Shown here piece after piece: positions 29,746-37,135 of a stretch of 37,964 nt of DNA. Made by a program: the position numbers and the translations under genes. The notes under the pieces are model-generated. The model was not told the origin of the DNA, did no database searches, and saw only the letters and a program-made list of their open reading frames with translations. Location: positions 1-37,964 of IMG/VR virus record IMGVR_UViG_3300011115_000146, one strand, 5' to 3'. Position 1 is the first letter of the stretch; each line of letters starts with the position of its first letter. This stretch comes from a virus.

Positions 29746-31032
29746 ATGAAAAAAATTAGTATGAATCCAGCAGATCAGGTGGAAAAGTGGGATATTGAAA
29801 AGTTGATCCCCTACGCGAGAAATGCCAGGACGCACTCAGATGAGCAGGTTGGGCAGATCGCTGCTTCGATCCGTGAGTGGGGGTGGACGACACCTGTGCT
29901 AGTAGATGAGGATGGAGGGATCATCGCGGGACACGGCAGGACGATGGCAGCAAAACGTCTTGGGATGCGTGAAGTGCCTGTGATGGTTGCTCGAGGATGG
30001 AGTGACGAGAAGAAACGAGCCTACGTCCTGGCCGACAACAAGTTGGCTATTAACGCTGGTTGGGACGAGTCAATGTTGGCCCTAGAACTAAAAGAACTGG
30101 GCGAGACAGGGTTTGACCTAGATTTGACTGGTTTTTCCTTAGATGAGATCAATGCGCTCACGCCAATCGAGGTGGAACCGGGGCTAACCGATGAGGATGC
30201 CGTTCCAGAGGCCCCAGATGAGCCTACAACGCGACTTGGCGACATTTGGATACTAGGACACCACCGACTGATGTGCGGCGATTCTACGTCGATTGACGCG
30301 GTTGAGAAATTGATGAATGGATCGCTTGCCGATCTTGTCGTTTCCGATCCTCCTTACGGAGTCAGCTACGCAGATAAAAACAAAAGTTTGAATTCGGTGA
30401 ACAAGGGGAATCGCAACCAAACTCCAATTAAAAATGATCATCTGAAAGATGGCGCATTGGAAGATTTTTTTCTTGGTGCTTTTTCCGCAATTTTCATTGC
30501 AATAAAACCCGGCGCTCCATTTTACATTTTTGCTCCTCAAGGTGGTGAGCAAATGATGATGATGATGATGATGATGCAAAAAGCGAGCCTGCCGGTGCGT
30601 CATGAGTTAATTTGGGTAAAAAATAATCACGTTTTAGGAAGGGCTGATTACCATTACAAGCACGAACCTGTTTTGTATGGATGGAAAGAAGGCGCTGGTC
30701 ATCCGTGGTATGGAGAAAGAAGCAAGTTTAGTATTTGGAATGTAAACAGACCAAATCAATCAAAACTTCATCCAACTATGAAACCTGTTGAATTGTTGGA
30801 AATCCCAATTAACAACAGTAGCAAAGGGCAAGACGTTGTGCTCGACCTATTCGGCGGCTCAGGATCTACGCTCATTGCTTGCGAGAAAACAGCACGGCAA
30901 TGCAGGATGATGGAACTTGACCCCAAGTATTGTGATGTGATAATTAAACGATGGCAGGATTACACAGGCAATCAAGCAATCCATGCAAAAAACTCCAAAA
31001 CATTCAATGAGTTAGCATCGAATGGAAGTTGA
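29746..31032 (+). CDS. ParB-like domain fused to beta-class DNA methyltransferase
   Basis: I choose the ATG at 29746, after GAGGAG. The protein has 428 residues. The N-terminal ParB/sulfiredoxin-like domain covers about 14-110 ('LIPYARNARTHSDEQVGQIAASIREWGWTTPVLVDEDGGIIAGHGR'). Then comes the methylase with DPPY (201-204) ahead of FGGSGST (369-375), the motif order of beta-class N6-adenine or N4-cytosine enzymes. Residues 270-277 are eight consecutive Met encoded by (ATG)8. The middle (30380-30830) is clearly more AT-rich than both ends. Such fusions in phages protect DNA against restriction or mark it for replication or packaging. The target sequence is not predictable from here. Confidence 0.87.
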   Translation: MKKISMNPADQVEKWDIEKLIPYARNARTHSDEQVGQIAASIREWGWTTPVLVDEDGGIIAGHGRTMAAKRLGMREVPVMVARGWSDEKKRAYVLADNKLAINAGWDESMLALELKELGETGFDLDLTGFSLDEINALTPIEVEPGLTDEDAVPEAPDEPTTRLGDIWILGHHRLMCGDSTSIDAVEKLMNGSLADLVVSDPPYGVSYADKNKSLNSVNKGNRNQTPIKNDHLKDGALEDFFLGAFSAIFIAIKPGAPFYIFAPQGGEQMMMMMMMMQKASLPVRHELIWVKNNHVLGRADYHYKHEPVLYGWKEGAGHPWYGERSKFSIWNVNRPNQSKLHPTMKPVELLEIPINNSSKGQDVVLDLFGGSGSTLIACEKTARQCRMMELDPKYCDVIIKRWQDYTGNQAIHAKNSKTFNELASNGS

Positions 31033-31564
31033 AACGCAACAACAACAAAATCGTCACGGTGGTGCGAGGGAGAATGCGGGACGCCCCCGCTTTGAGCCTA
31101 CGGACGAAGAACGCAAGCAGGTTGAGGCAATGGCTGGTTATGGCGTTGCTGAAGCGCACATTGCCGCTTTGATTCGCGGCGGGATTGGCGTTTCGACTTT
31201 GCGTGAACGGTTTAAGGCGAATCTTGAGCAAGGCCGCGCCAAGGCTCACGCAGGAATCGGCAAGACGCTTTATCAGAAGGCTATGGCTGGCGACGTGGCA
31301 AGCCTGATCTGGTGGACGAAGACGCAGATGCGCTGGACCGAAGCACCGCGCCAGATCGAGGTGAGCGGGAATATTTCCATCACCGACGCGCTTGCCCAGG
31401 CGCAAGCACGGCTAATCGAGGCTGAGATCGTGGAGATGGACACGCCGCTGCTTGGCGTAACAGATGCCGTTACGGTTGACGTTACGCCTGTTACGGATGC
31501 GGTTACGATGGGAACAACGATGGGAACGGGAGTCGAACACCCCGCAAACCCGCATGAATCCTAG
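31022..31564 (+). CDS. terS: Terminase small subunit (putative)
   Basis: A 180-residue protein overlapping the methyltransferase end by 11 nt. The basic 'GGARENAGRPRFEPTDEERKQVEAMAGYGVAEAHIAALIRGGIGVSTLRERFKANLEQGRAKAHAGIGKTLYQKAMAGDVASLIWWTKTQMRW' (13-104) is an HTH followed by an oligomerisation helix. I recognise this pattern from TerS-like proteins of aquatic phages. TerS binds the pac site and brings TerL to DNA. The C-terminal tail (145-180) is Val-Thr-rich and its DNA carries five copies of the CGTAAC/GTTACG word. The position two genes before TerL supports the call. Confidence 0.75.
   Translation: MEVETQQQQNRHGGARENAGRPRFEPTDEERKQVEAMAGYGVAEAHIAALIRGGIGVSTLRERFKANLEQGRAKAHAGIGKTLYQKAMAGDVASLIWWTKTQMRWTEAPRQIEVSGNISITDALAQAQARLIEAEIVEMDTPLLGVTDAVTVDVTPVTDAVTMGTTMGTGVEHPANPHES
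31456..31507. repeat. Second CGTAAC/GTTACG cluster inside terS
   Basis: One CGTAAC (31456) and four GTTACG (31469, 31481, 31490, 31502) lie within 52 bases of the terS 3' end. Each is read as a Val-Thr dipeptide, so the protein has a VT repeat. The word is the same as in the array at 29583-29707. P22 carries its pac site inside the small terminase gene, so this is a candidate packaging site. Confidence 0.6.
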
Positions 31565-31777
31565 GGTTATGGCGGAAGCCGTCTCCGCCACGCCTTTCGA
31601 TGATGTGCCGCCGTCGAGCCAAAAGTCCAATCAAATCAACGACTTAGGGCCGAAAGTTCAAGCACCGACAGGGCCGACCAGGGTTTTCCCGTACGGACCG
31701 AGGGGGCCGGGTAGGGCCGGCGGCGACCGGTCACGGTAACGGTGGCCCCACGCCAATTTTTTTTTATTTTTTAAAAA
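31565..31777 (+). other. 213-base gap after terS with hairpins and an A/T palindrome
   Basis: I see no convincing gene here. GGCGGA/TCCGCC (31571-31576 and 31584-31589) forms a short hairpin. A GC-rich stretch beginning GGGGCC near 31704 can pair with GGCCCC near 31744-31749 and is followed by nine T from 31757, so it may terminate terS transcription. The gap ends in ATTTTTTAAAAAAT (31766-31779), a perfect palindrome that includes the next start codon. A proline-rich frame of 56 codons exists from 31570 but lacks gene-like features. Confidence 0.5.
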
Positions 31778-32224
31778 ATGCCCTTATTGATCACGCCGAT
31801 CTCGCTGGAAGAAGCCAACGCCTTTGTGGCGGTGCATCACCGGCATCACAATCCGGTGGTTGGGCATAAGTTTTCAATTGCGGTGAGCGATGGCGATAAG
31901 GTGGTTGGCGTGGCGATTGTTGGGAGGCCGGTATCTAGGCATCTGGATAACGGGTGGGTGCTTGAGGTAAACCGTTGTTGCACGGACGGAACCAAGAACG
32001 CTTGTTCAATGCTGTACGGTGCTGCTTGGCGAGCGGCAAAAGCGTTGGGGTATCGGCGGTTGATCACTTACACGTTGCCAGCCGAGGGTGGGGCGAGTCT
32101 GAAAGCGTCTGGCTGGCATTACGTAGGTGAGCGAGGTGGTGGCAACTGGAATTGCAAGACTCGGCCACGGATTGATACTGACGAACTTCTGCGCGGGCAG
32201 AAGTCGCTATGGGAAGCGGTTTAA
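31778..32224 (+). CDS. GNAT-like acetyltransferase of the XF1762 type
   Basis: A 148-residue protein starting inside an A/T palindrome. 'ISLEEANAFVAVHHRHHNPVVGHKFSIAVSDGDKVVGVAIVGRPVSR' (8-54), 'EVNRCCTDGTKNACSMLYGAAWRAAKALGYRRLITYTL' (63-100) and 'GWHYVGERGGGNWNCKTRPR' match the XF1762 family, small GNAT-fold proteins frequent in phages. It would transfer an acyl group from acyl-CoA to an unknown target. It lies between the terminase subunits, where an enzyme is not needed for packaging, so an anti-restriction or host-modifying role is possible. Confidence 0.78.
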   Translation: MPLLITPISLEEANAFVAVHHRHHNPVVGHKFSIAVSDGDKVVGVAIVGRPVSRHLDNGWVLEVNRCCTDGTKNACSMLYGAAWRAAKALGYRRLITYTLPAEGGASLKASGWHYVGERGGGNWNCKTRPRIDTDELLRGQKSLWEAV

Positions 32225-32233
32225 GGGATAACC

Positions 32234-33757
32234 ATGCAAAAAACTCGCTACAGCGCCGAAGACGAACAGATCCTGATGACCAAACTCTGGTCGCCAACGA
32301 TTGCGGATAACCCGGAGAACTTCGTCTTGTTCGCGTTCCCGTGGGGCCAAGCGAACACGCCGCTGGCGAAGTTCAGCGGGCCGAGAAAGTGGCAGCGAGA
32401 GATCCTGCGAGACATTGCCGCCCACATCAAGGCGAATCAGGGCAAGGTGGACATGGAGACGCTGCGCGAAGCAGTCTCGAGCGGGCGCGGAATTGGCAAG
32501 AGTGCGCTGGTGAGTTGGTTGATCCTGTGGATGCTGACCACTAGGATTGGTTCAACGGTGATTGTGAGTGCGAACAGCGAGAGCCAGCTACGCTCGGTGA
32601 CCTGGGGTGAGTTGACCAAGTGGCAGGCGATGATTATTAACAGCTACTGGTGGGAGATCAGTGCCACGAAGATTGTGCCGGCTGCGTGGTTAACGGAACT
32701 GGTTGAACGGGATTTGAAGAAGGGAACGCGCTATTGGGCGGCAGAGGGGAAGCTTTGGTCTGAGGAAAACCCAGATGCGTATGCGGGTGTGCATAACCAT
32801 GACGGCATGATGTTGATCTTTGATGAGGCGTCGGGGATACCAGATCCGATCTGGGCGGTGGGTTCTGGGTTCTTTACCGAGAACATTCTGGACCGCTATT
32901 GGTTTGCGTTTAGTAACCCCAGGCGTAACAGCGGGTACTTTTTTGAGACATTCCACGGCAAACGGGATTTCTGGAAAGGCAAGCAAATTGATGCGAGGGA
33001 AGTGGAAGGCACGGACAAGAACACTTATGAGCAGATCATTGCCGAGTACGGTGAAGATTCTCCACAAGCGCGGGTGGAAGTGTACGGAGAGTTCCCAGCG
33101 AGTGGGGATGATCAGTTTATTGGACCCAGGATTGTGGACGATGCGATGGAAAGGGAAAAGTATAAAGACACGACTGCGCCGATTGTCATTGGGGTTGATC
33201 CGGCGAGGGGTGGGTTAGATGCGACGGTGATTGTGGTGAGGCAGGGCCGGGACATTGTGGCGATCAAGAGGTTCCGTGGGGACGATACGATGACCACGGT
33301 TGGTAATGTGATTGACGCGATTGAGGAGTACAAGCCAACGCTGACGGTCATTGATGAAGGCGGTCTAGGGTATGGGATACTTGACAGGTTAACGGAGCAG
33401 CGGTATAAGGTGAGGGGTGTCAATTTTGGCTGGAAGGCAAAAAACCCAGTGATGTGGGGCAATAAGCGGGCGGAGATGTGGGGTGCGATGCGGGACTGGT
33501 TACGGTCTGCGAGCATTCCGAAGGATCGGCAACTGAAAGCAGATTTGGTCGGACCCATGAAGAAGCCCAATAGTGCCGGGACTATCTTTCTTGAGGGAAA
33601 GAAAGAGATGAAGGCTAGGGGGTTGGCGAGTCCTGATGCGGCGGATGCGTTGGCAGTGACGTTTGCTTACCCCGTGGCGCATCGTGAGTACAAAGAGCCA
33701 CCTAGGACGTTAAAGTCTAGTGGGTCTACAATGTCTGGATCTTGGATGGGTGCATAG
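32234..33757 (+). CDS. terL: Terminase large subunit
   Basis: A 507-residue protein with an AAGGGAT ribosome-binding site. The ATPase has a deviant Walker A SGRGIGKSA (83-91) and Walker B MLIFDEAS (193-200). The RNase H-like nuclease starts at GVDPARGGLD (320-329), with VIDEGGLG (372-379) and a C-terminal 'SPDAADALAV' Asp motif (about 465-475). The fold and motif order match headful-packaging terminases. It translocates DNA into the procapsid and cuts it when the head is full, which fits the circularly permuted assembly seen here. Confidence 0.92.
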   Translation: MQKTRYSAEDEQILMTKLWSPTIADNPENFVLFAFPWGQANTPLAKFSGPRKWQREILRDIAAHIKANQGKVDMETLREAVSSGRGIGKSALVSWLILWMLTTRIGSTVIVSANSESQLRSVTWGELTKWQAMIINSYWWEISATKIVPAAWLTELVERDLKKGTRYWAAEGKLWSEENPDAYAGVHNHDGMMLIFDEASGIPDPIWAVGSGFFTENILDRYWFAFSNPRRNSGYFFETFHGKRDFWKGKQIDAREVEGTDKNTYEQIIAEYGEDSPQARVEVYGEFPASGDDQFIGPRIVDDAMEREKYKDTTAPIVIGVDPARGGLDATVIVVRQGRDIVAIKRFRGDDTMTTVGNVIDAIEEYKPTLTVIDEGGLGYGILDRLTEQRYKVRGVNFGWKAKNPVMWGNKRAEMWGAMRDWLRSASIPKDRQLKADLVGPMKKPNSAGTIFLEGKKEMKARGLASPDAADALAVTFAYPVAHREYKEPPRTLKSSGSTMSGSWMGA

Positions 33758-33759
33758 GT

Positions 33760-33787
33760 GCCTAGTCTTTTTCTAGGCGTAATTTTT
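33760..33787 (+). terminator. Hairpin after terL, possible terminator
   Basis: GCCTAG (33760-33765) and CTAGGC (33773-33778) form a six-base-pair stem with a T-rich loop, followed by GTAATTTTTA. The hairpin is short and the T run is displaced, so termination is probably partial. Confidence 0.5.
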
Positions 33788-33799
33788 ACCTTAGTAGAT

Positions 33800-33928
33800 A
33801 TGCTCAAAAAGTCTGCCTCCCCCAAAGCGTTCAAAGAAAACATCAAGACTGAAGTGAAGGCTGGAAAGCCAGTCAAGCAAGCAGTTGCGATTGCATACGC
33901 TACCAAACGAACGGCGGCGAAGAAATGA
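33800..33928 (+). CDS. Lys-rich mini-protein 1 (42 residues)
   Basis: The protein is basic: 'MLKKSASPKAFKENIKTEVKAGKPVKQAVAIAYATKR'. It has a pattern of short helical proteins often found between TerL and portal genes in podoviruses. There is no strong ribosome-binding site; TTAGTAGAT lies upstream. The stop overlaps the next ATG (ATGA). It may bind DNA or the portal. Function is unknown. Confidence 0.65.
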   Translation: MLKKSASPKAFKENIKTEVKAGKPVKQAVAIAYATKRTAAKK

Positions 33929-34071
33929 AGCCGGGTCTGTACGCTAACATTCACGCCAAGCAAGCGCGTATCGCTGCTGGTTCTGGCGAGAAGATGAACA
34001 AGGTTGGCAGCAAAGCAGCGCCAACGGCTAAAGACTTTAAAGAATCGGCTAAGACGGCCAAAAAGAAATGA
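33925..34071 (+). CDS. Lys-rich mini-protein 2 (48 residues)
   Basis: 'MKPGLYANIHAKQARIAAGSGEKM' opens a basic protein ending in KTAKKK. The motif 'GLYANIHAK-RIAAGSGEKM' is one I recognise as a recurrent small phage protein upstream of portal genes. It is probably partly disordered. It is coupled to both neighbours by ATGA overlaps. Confidence 0.68.
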   Translation: MKPGLYANIHAKQARIAAGSGEKMNKVGSKAAPTAKDFKESAKTAKKK

Positions 34072-34325
34072 AGAAAAGCGTGTCTTTATCGGTTGGGCGC
34101 GGCGAGAAACTCTCGGTCAAAGAGGGCGCTGGTCTGACCGCGAAAGGGCGCGAGAAGTATAACGCGGCGACTGGTAGTCATTTAAAAGCACCAGCGCCAA
34201 ATCCTAAGACTGAAGCCGATAAAGGGCGCAAGTCTAGCTTCTGCGCTAGAATGGAAGGCGTTGTAGCCCACGCAAAAGGCGATGCTGAACGTGCCAAGGC
34301 ATCCTTGAAACGCTGGAAGTGTTGA
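34068..34325 (+). CDS. DUF6321-like basic protein
   Basis: An 85-residue protein. 'SLSVGRGEKLSVKEGAGLTAKGREKYNAATGSHLKAPAP' (about 5-43) and 'GRKSSFCARMEGVVAHAKGDAERAKASLKRWKC' (about 53-85) match DUF6321, a family common in environmental podoviruses next to portal and terminase genes. It is strongly basic with two Cys. A role in packaging or DNA binding is plausible but unproven. Its stop overlaps the portal start (TGATG). Confidence 0.78.
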   Translation: MKKSVSLSVGRGEKLSVKEGAGLTAKGREKYNAATGSHLKAPAPNPKTEADKGRKSSFCARMEGVVAHAKGDAERAKASLKRWKC

Positions 34326-36490
34326 TGTCTGACTACACTGGTATTAACGCTGTCGGCAACGTCGCACTTGGGGGTAAACCCTTAAAGAGCGACTCAGATG
34401 TGTTGTCAACAGCGCGGGATCGCCTGTCGATGGCAATTTCGGCGTATTCCGAGAGCAGGGAAGACGAGTTAGACGATCTGCGGTTCTACGCAGGCAGTCC
34501 AGATAACCAGTGGCAGTGGCCGGCAGATGTGCTGGCGACCCGTGGTGCGGTGCAGGGTCAGACGATTAACGCGCGGCCATGCTTGACGATTAACAAGCTG
34601 CCGCAGCACGTCCACCAGATTACCAACGACCAGCGTCAGAACCGGCCTAGCGTCAAGGTCATCCCTGTTGATGATAATGCTGACGTTGAGGTTGCCGAAG
34701 TTTTTAACGGCATGGTGCGTCACATTGAGTACATCTCTGACGCAGATGTAGCCTACGACACGGCGTGCGAGAACCAAGTCGCCTACGGCGAGGGGTACAT
34801 CCGGGTTCTGACCGAGTATTGCGACGACAATACGTTCGATCAGGACATCAAGATTGCGCGGGTGAGGAACAGTTTCTCGGTCTACATGGACCCGCTGATC
34901 CAAGATCCGTGCGGCAGCGATGCTGAGTGGTGTTTTATCACCGAGGACTTGTCTAAAGCCGAATACGCACGGCTTTTCCCCAACGCTTCCCCGCTTTCCA
35001 CGCTGGAAACGCTGGGTGTAGGGGATCAGAACCTAAGCCAGTGGCTAAATACGGATACGATCCGTATTGCTGAGTATTTTTACTGCGAATACGACACGCA
35101 GACGTTGAATTTGTACCCTGGCAACGTGACTGCGTTCCAAGGGACGCCGGAAGACAAAGAGTTGCGGGCGGTTTACGGCAAGCCAAAGAAGTCGCGCCAA
35201 GCGGATCGCAAGAAGATCTGCTGGACAAAGATAAACGGCTACGAAATCCTTGAAAAGCAGGAATGGGCGGGTAAGTTCATCCCTGTTGTTCGGGTAATTG
35301 GCAACGAATACGAGGTTGAGGGCCGGATTTACATCAGCGGGTTGGTGCGTAACGCCAAAGATGCCCAACGGATGTACAACTATTGGACTAGCCAAGAGGC
35401 AGAAATGCTGGCGCTGGCGCCAAAGGCTCCATTTATTGGTTATGGCGGTCAGTTTGAGGGGTATGAGACCCAGTGGAAGACTGCAAACACGCAGAATTGG
35501 CCGTATTTGGAGGTCAATCCTGATGTGACGGACGGTCAGGGCGCGGTTTTGCCGTTGCCCCAACGTGCGCAGCCCCCTATGGCGTCATCTGGTTTGATGC
35601 AAGCTAAAGTTGGCGCTTCTGAAGACATTAAGTCTTCAACTGGGCAGTACAACGCCTCGCTAGGCATGACTTCTAACGAACGCTCTGGCAGGGCTATTCT
35701 GGCCCGTCAGCGTGAGGGTGATGTTGGTACTTATCATTACCAAGACAACCTAGCGCGGGCTGTTCGCCATGTTGGGCGCCAGTTGGTCGATATGATCCCC
35801 AAAATCTACGACACGCAGCGCATCGCTCGCATTATTGGTCTGGATGGCGAGACCAAGATGGTCAAGATTGACCCGATGCAGCAAGAACCAGTGCGTAAGA
35901 TCCAGAACCAAGAAGGGGTTGTGATCGAAAAGGTCTACAACCCGTCTGTTGGTAAATATGACGTGGTGGTTGCGACGGGTCCAGGGTACGCTACAAAGCG
36001 TCAGGAAGCGCTGGAAGCAATGGCCCAACTGCTACAGGGTAACCCGCAACTGTGGACCGTGGCTGGCGACTTGTTTGTCAAGAACATGGATTGGCCTGGT
36101 GCTCAAGAGATGGCAAAACGGTTTGCCAAGACGATTGACCCCAAACTTATGGGTGAAGCCGAGGACAATCCAGCCTTGCAAGCCGCTAACCAGCAGATGC
36201 AAGCAATGGCGGCAGAACTGGATCAGTTGCACCAGATGCTTCAAAATGTCGGCAAATCCATGGAAGCGCAGGACATGGAGCGCAAGGATTACGAAGCTAA
36301 GATCAAGGCGTTTGACGCTGAAACCAAACGCATCAGCGCGGTTCAGGCGGGTATGTCAGAGCAGCAGATCCAAGACATTGCGATGGGCGTGGTGGCTGCG
36401 GCTATGGAATCACAGAGTATGCTAATGCCGGAAATGCGTGAGGGACCTACGCAAATGGAAATGATGCCTGATCAAGGGGTTATGCAATGA
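34325..36490 (+). CDS. Portal protein, complete (P22 gp1-like)
   Basis: I choose the ATG at 34325, coupled to the previous stop; a GTG at 34319 is possible. The protein has 721 residues, close to P22 gp1 (725). 'ESREDELDDLRFYAGSPDNQW' (about 42-62), 'RPCLTINKLPQHVHQITNDQRQNRPSVKVIPVDD', 'YISDADVAYDTACENQVAYGEGYIRV' and 'ERSGRAILARQREGDVGTYHYQDNLARAVRHVGRQLVDMIP' are hallmarks of P22-type portals. The C-terminal helix-rich tail (about 600-721) would form the barrel. It is a component of both packaging motor and virion. The 3' part is repeated, diverged, at 1-1416. Confidence 0.92.
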   Translation: MSDYTGINAVGNVALGGKPLKSDSDVLSTARDRLSMAISAYSESREDELDDLRFYAGSPDNQWQWPADVLATRGAVQGQTINARPCLTINKLPQHVHQITNDQRQNRPSVKVIPVDDNADVEVAEVFNGMVRHIEYISDADVAYDTACENQVAYGEGYIRVLTEYCDDNTFDQDIKIARVRNSFSVYMDPLIQDPCGSDAEWCFITEDLSKAEYARLFPNASPLSTLETLGVGDQNLSQWLNTDTIRIAEYFYCEYDTQTLNLYPGNVTAFQGTPEDKELRAVYGKPKKSRQADRKKICWTKINGYEILEKQEWAGKFIPVVRVIGNEYEVEGRIYISGLVRNAKDAQRMYNYWTSQEAEMLALAPKAPFIGYGGQFEGYETQWKTANTQNWPYLEVNPDVTDGQGAVLPLPQRAQPPMASSGLMQAKVGASEDIKSSTGQYNASLGMTSNERSGRAILARQREGDVGTYHYQDNLARAVRHVGRQLVDMIPKIYDTQRIARIIGLDGETKMVKIDPMQQEPVRKIQNQEGVVIEKVYNPSVGKYDVVVATGPGYATKRQEALEAMAQLLQGNPQLWTVAGDLFVKNMDWPGAQEMAKRFAKTIDPKLMGEAEDNPALQAANQQMQAMAAELDQLHQMLQNVGKSMEAQDMERKDYEAKIKAFDAETKRISAVQAGMSEQQIQDIAMGVVAAAMESQSMLMPEMREGPTQMEMMPDQGVMQ

Positions 36491-36849
36491 AGTGCGCGGA
36501 TTTTGTAGGTCTGCTATTCTTAGGGCGTGACGTAGCGCATTCGGTTCATCTTAATACCAGAAGCTACAGCAAGCACAAAGCGCTACAGAAGTTCTACGAA
36601 CTGATCATTGAAGCGGCAGATGATTTTGCCGAAGCGTACCAAGGTCGGCATGGCTTGATCGGCCCAATCACGTTGATGACTGCCAAGAAAACGACTAACA
36701 TCATAGAATTCTTGGAAGACCAACTGAAGGAAATCGAGGCTTGTCGGTACGAAGTTGTGGACAAGACGGATATGTCTTTGCAGCAGTTGATCGACAACAT
36801 CATCGAAATCTATCTCAGAACCCTCTACAAACTGCGCTTTTTGGCGTGA
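36487..36849 (+). CDS. Conserved phage helical protein, right copy
   Basis: The protein has 120 residues and differs from the left copy (1413-1775) at one position that I can see (Ile for Val near residue 108). It shows the same 4-nt overlap with the portal stop. Many silent differences in DNA show that the two copies come from different lineages. In the closed genome this is the resident copy. Confidence 0.7.
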   Translation: MKCADFVGLLFLGRDVAHSVHLNTRSYSKHKALQKFYELIIEAADDFAEAYQGRHGLIGPITLMTAKKTTNIIEFLEDQLKEIEACRYEVVDKTDMSLQQLIDNIIEIYLRTLYKLRFLA

Positions 36850-36856
36850 GGTAATT

Positions 36857-37132
36857 ATGGCTGCGACGTACAAATATCTAACCGCCTCGGCCAACGTGAA
36901 GACGATGGCGGGCAAGCTAAAGGGCATTTTCGTGTCTGCCGCCAGTAGTACGCCTACGATTACGGTGTACAACAGCGAAGCCGCAACGACTAGCGACACG
37001 ATTGTTGGTGTGTTTACGCCAACTGGTGCGACCAGCTATGTGTTCACCGGCGACGAAGGTGGTGTGTACTTTAGCTCTGGTCTGTACATTGTGATCAGCG
37101 GAACTGTCGCTGCAACGGTGTTTTTCGAGTAA
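36857..37132 (+). CDS. Small beta-rich virion-associated protein, right copy
   Basis: The protein has 91 residues and carries several conservative changes relative to 1783-2058 (for example Thr for Pro at about 18, Ser for Gly near 32, Glu for Ala near 43, Val for Thr near 66). It has the same GAGGTAATT ribosome-binding site and the same spacing to neighbours. Confidence 0.65.
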   Translation: MAATYKYLTASANVKTMAGKLKGIFVSAASSTPTITVYNSEAATTSDTIVGVFTPTGATSYVFTGDEGGVYFSSGLYIVISGTVAATVFFE

Positions 37133-37135
37133 AGC

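Noticed and set aside
31570-31739. Proline-rich 56-codon gene after terS
   Set aside because: It has a weak start context and low-complexity composition, and it overlaps the GC hairpin and terminator-like sequence. It is described as gap content instead.
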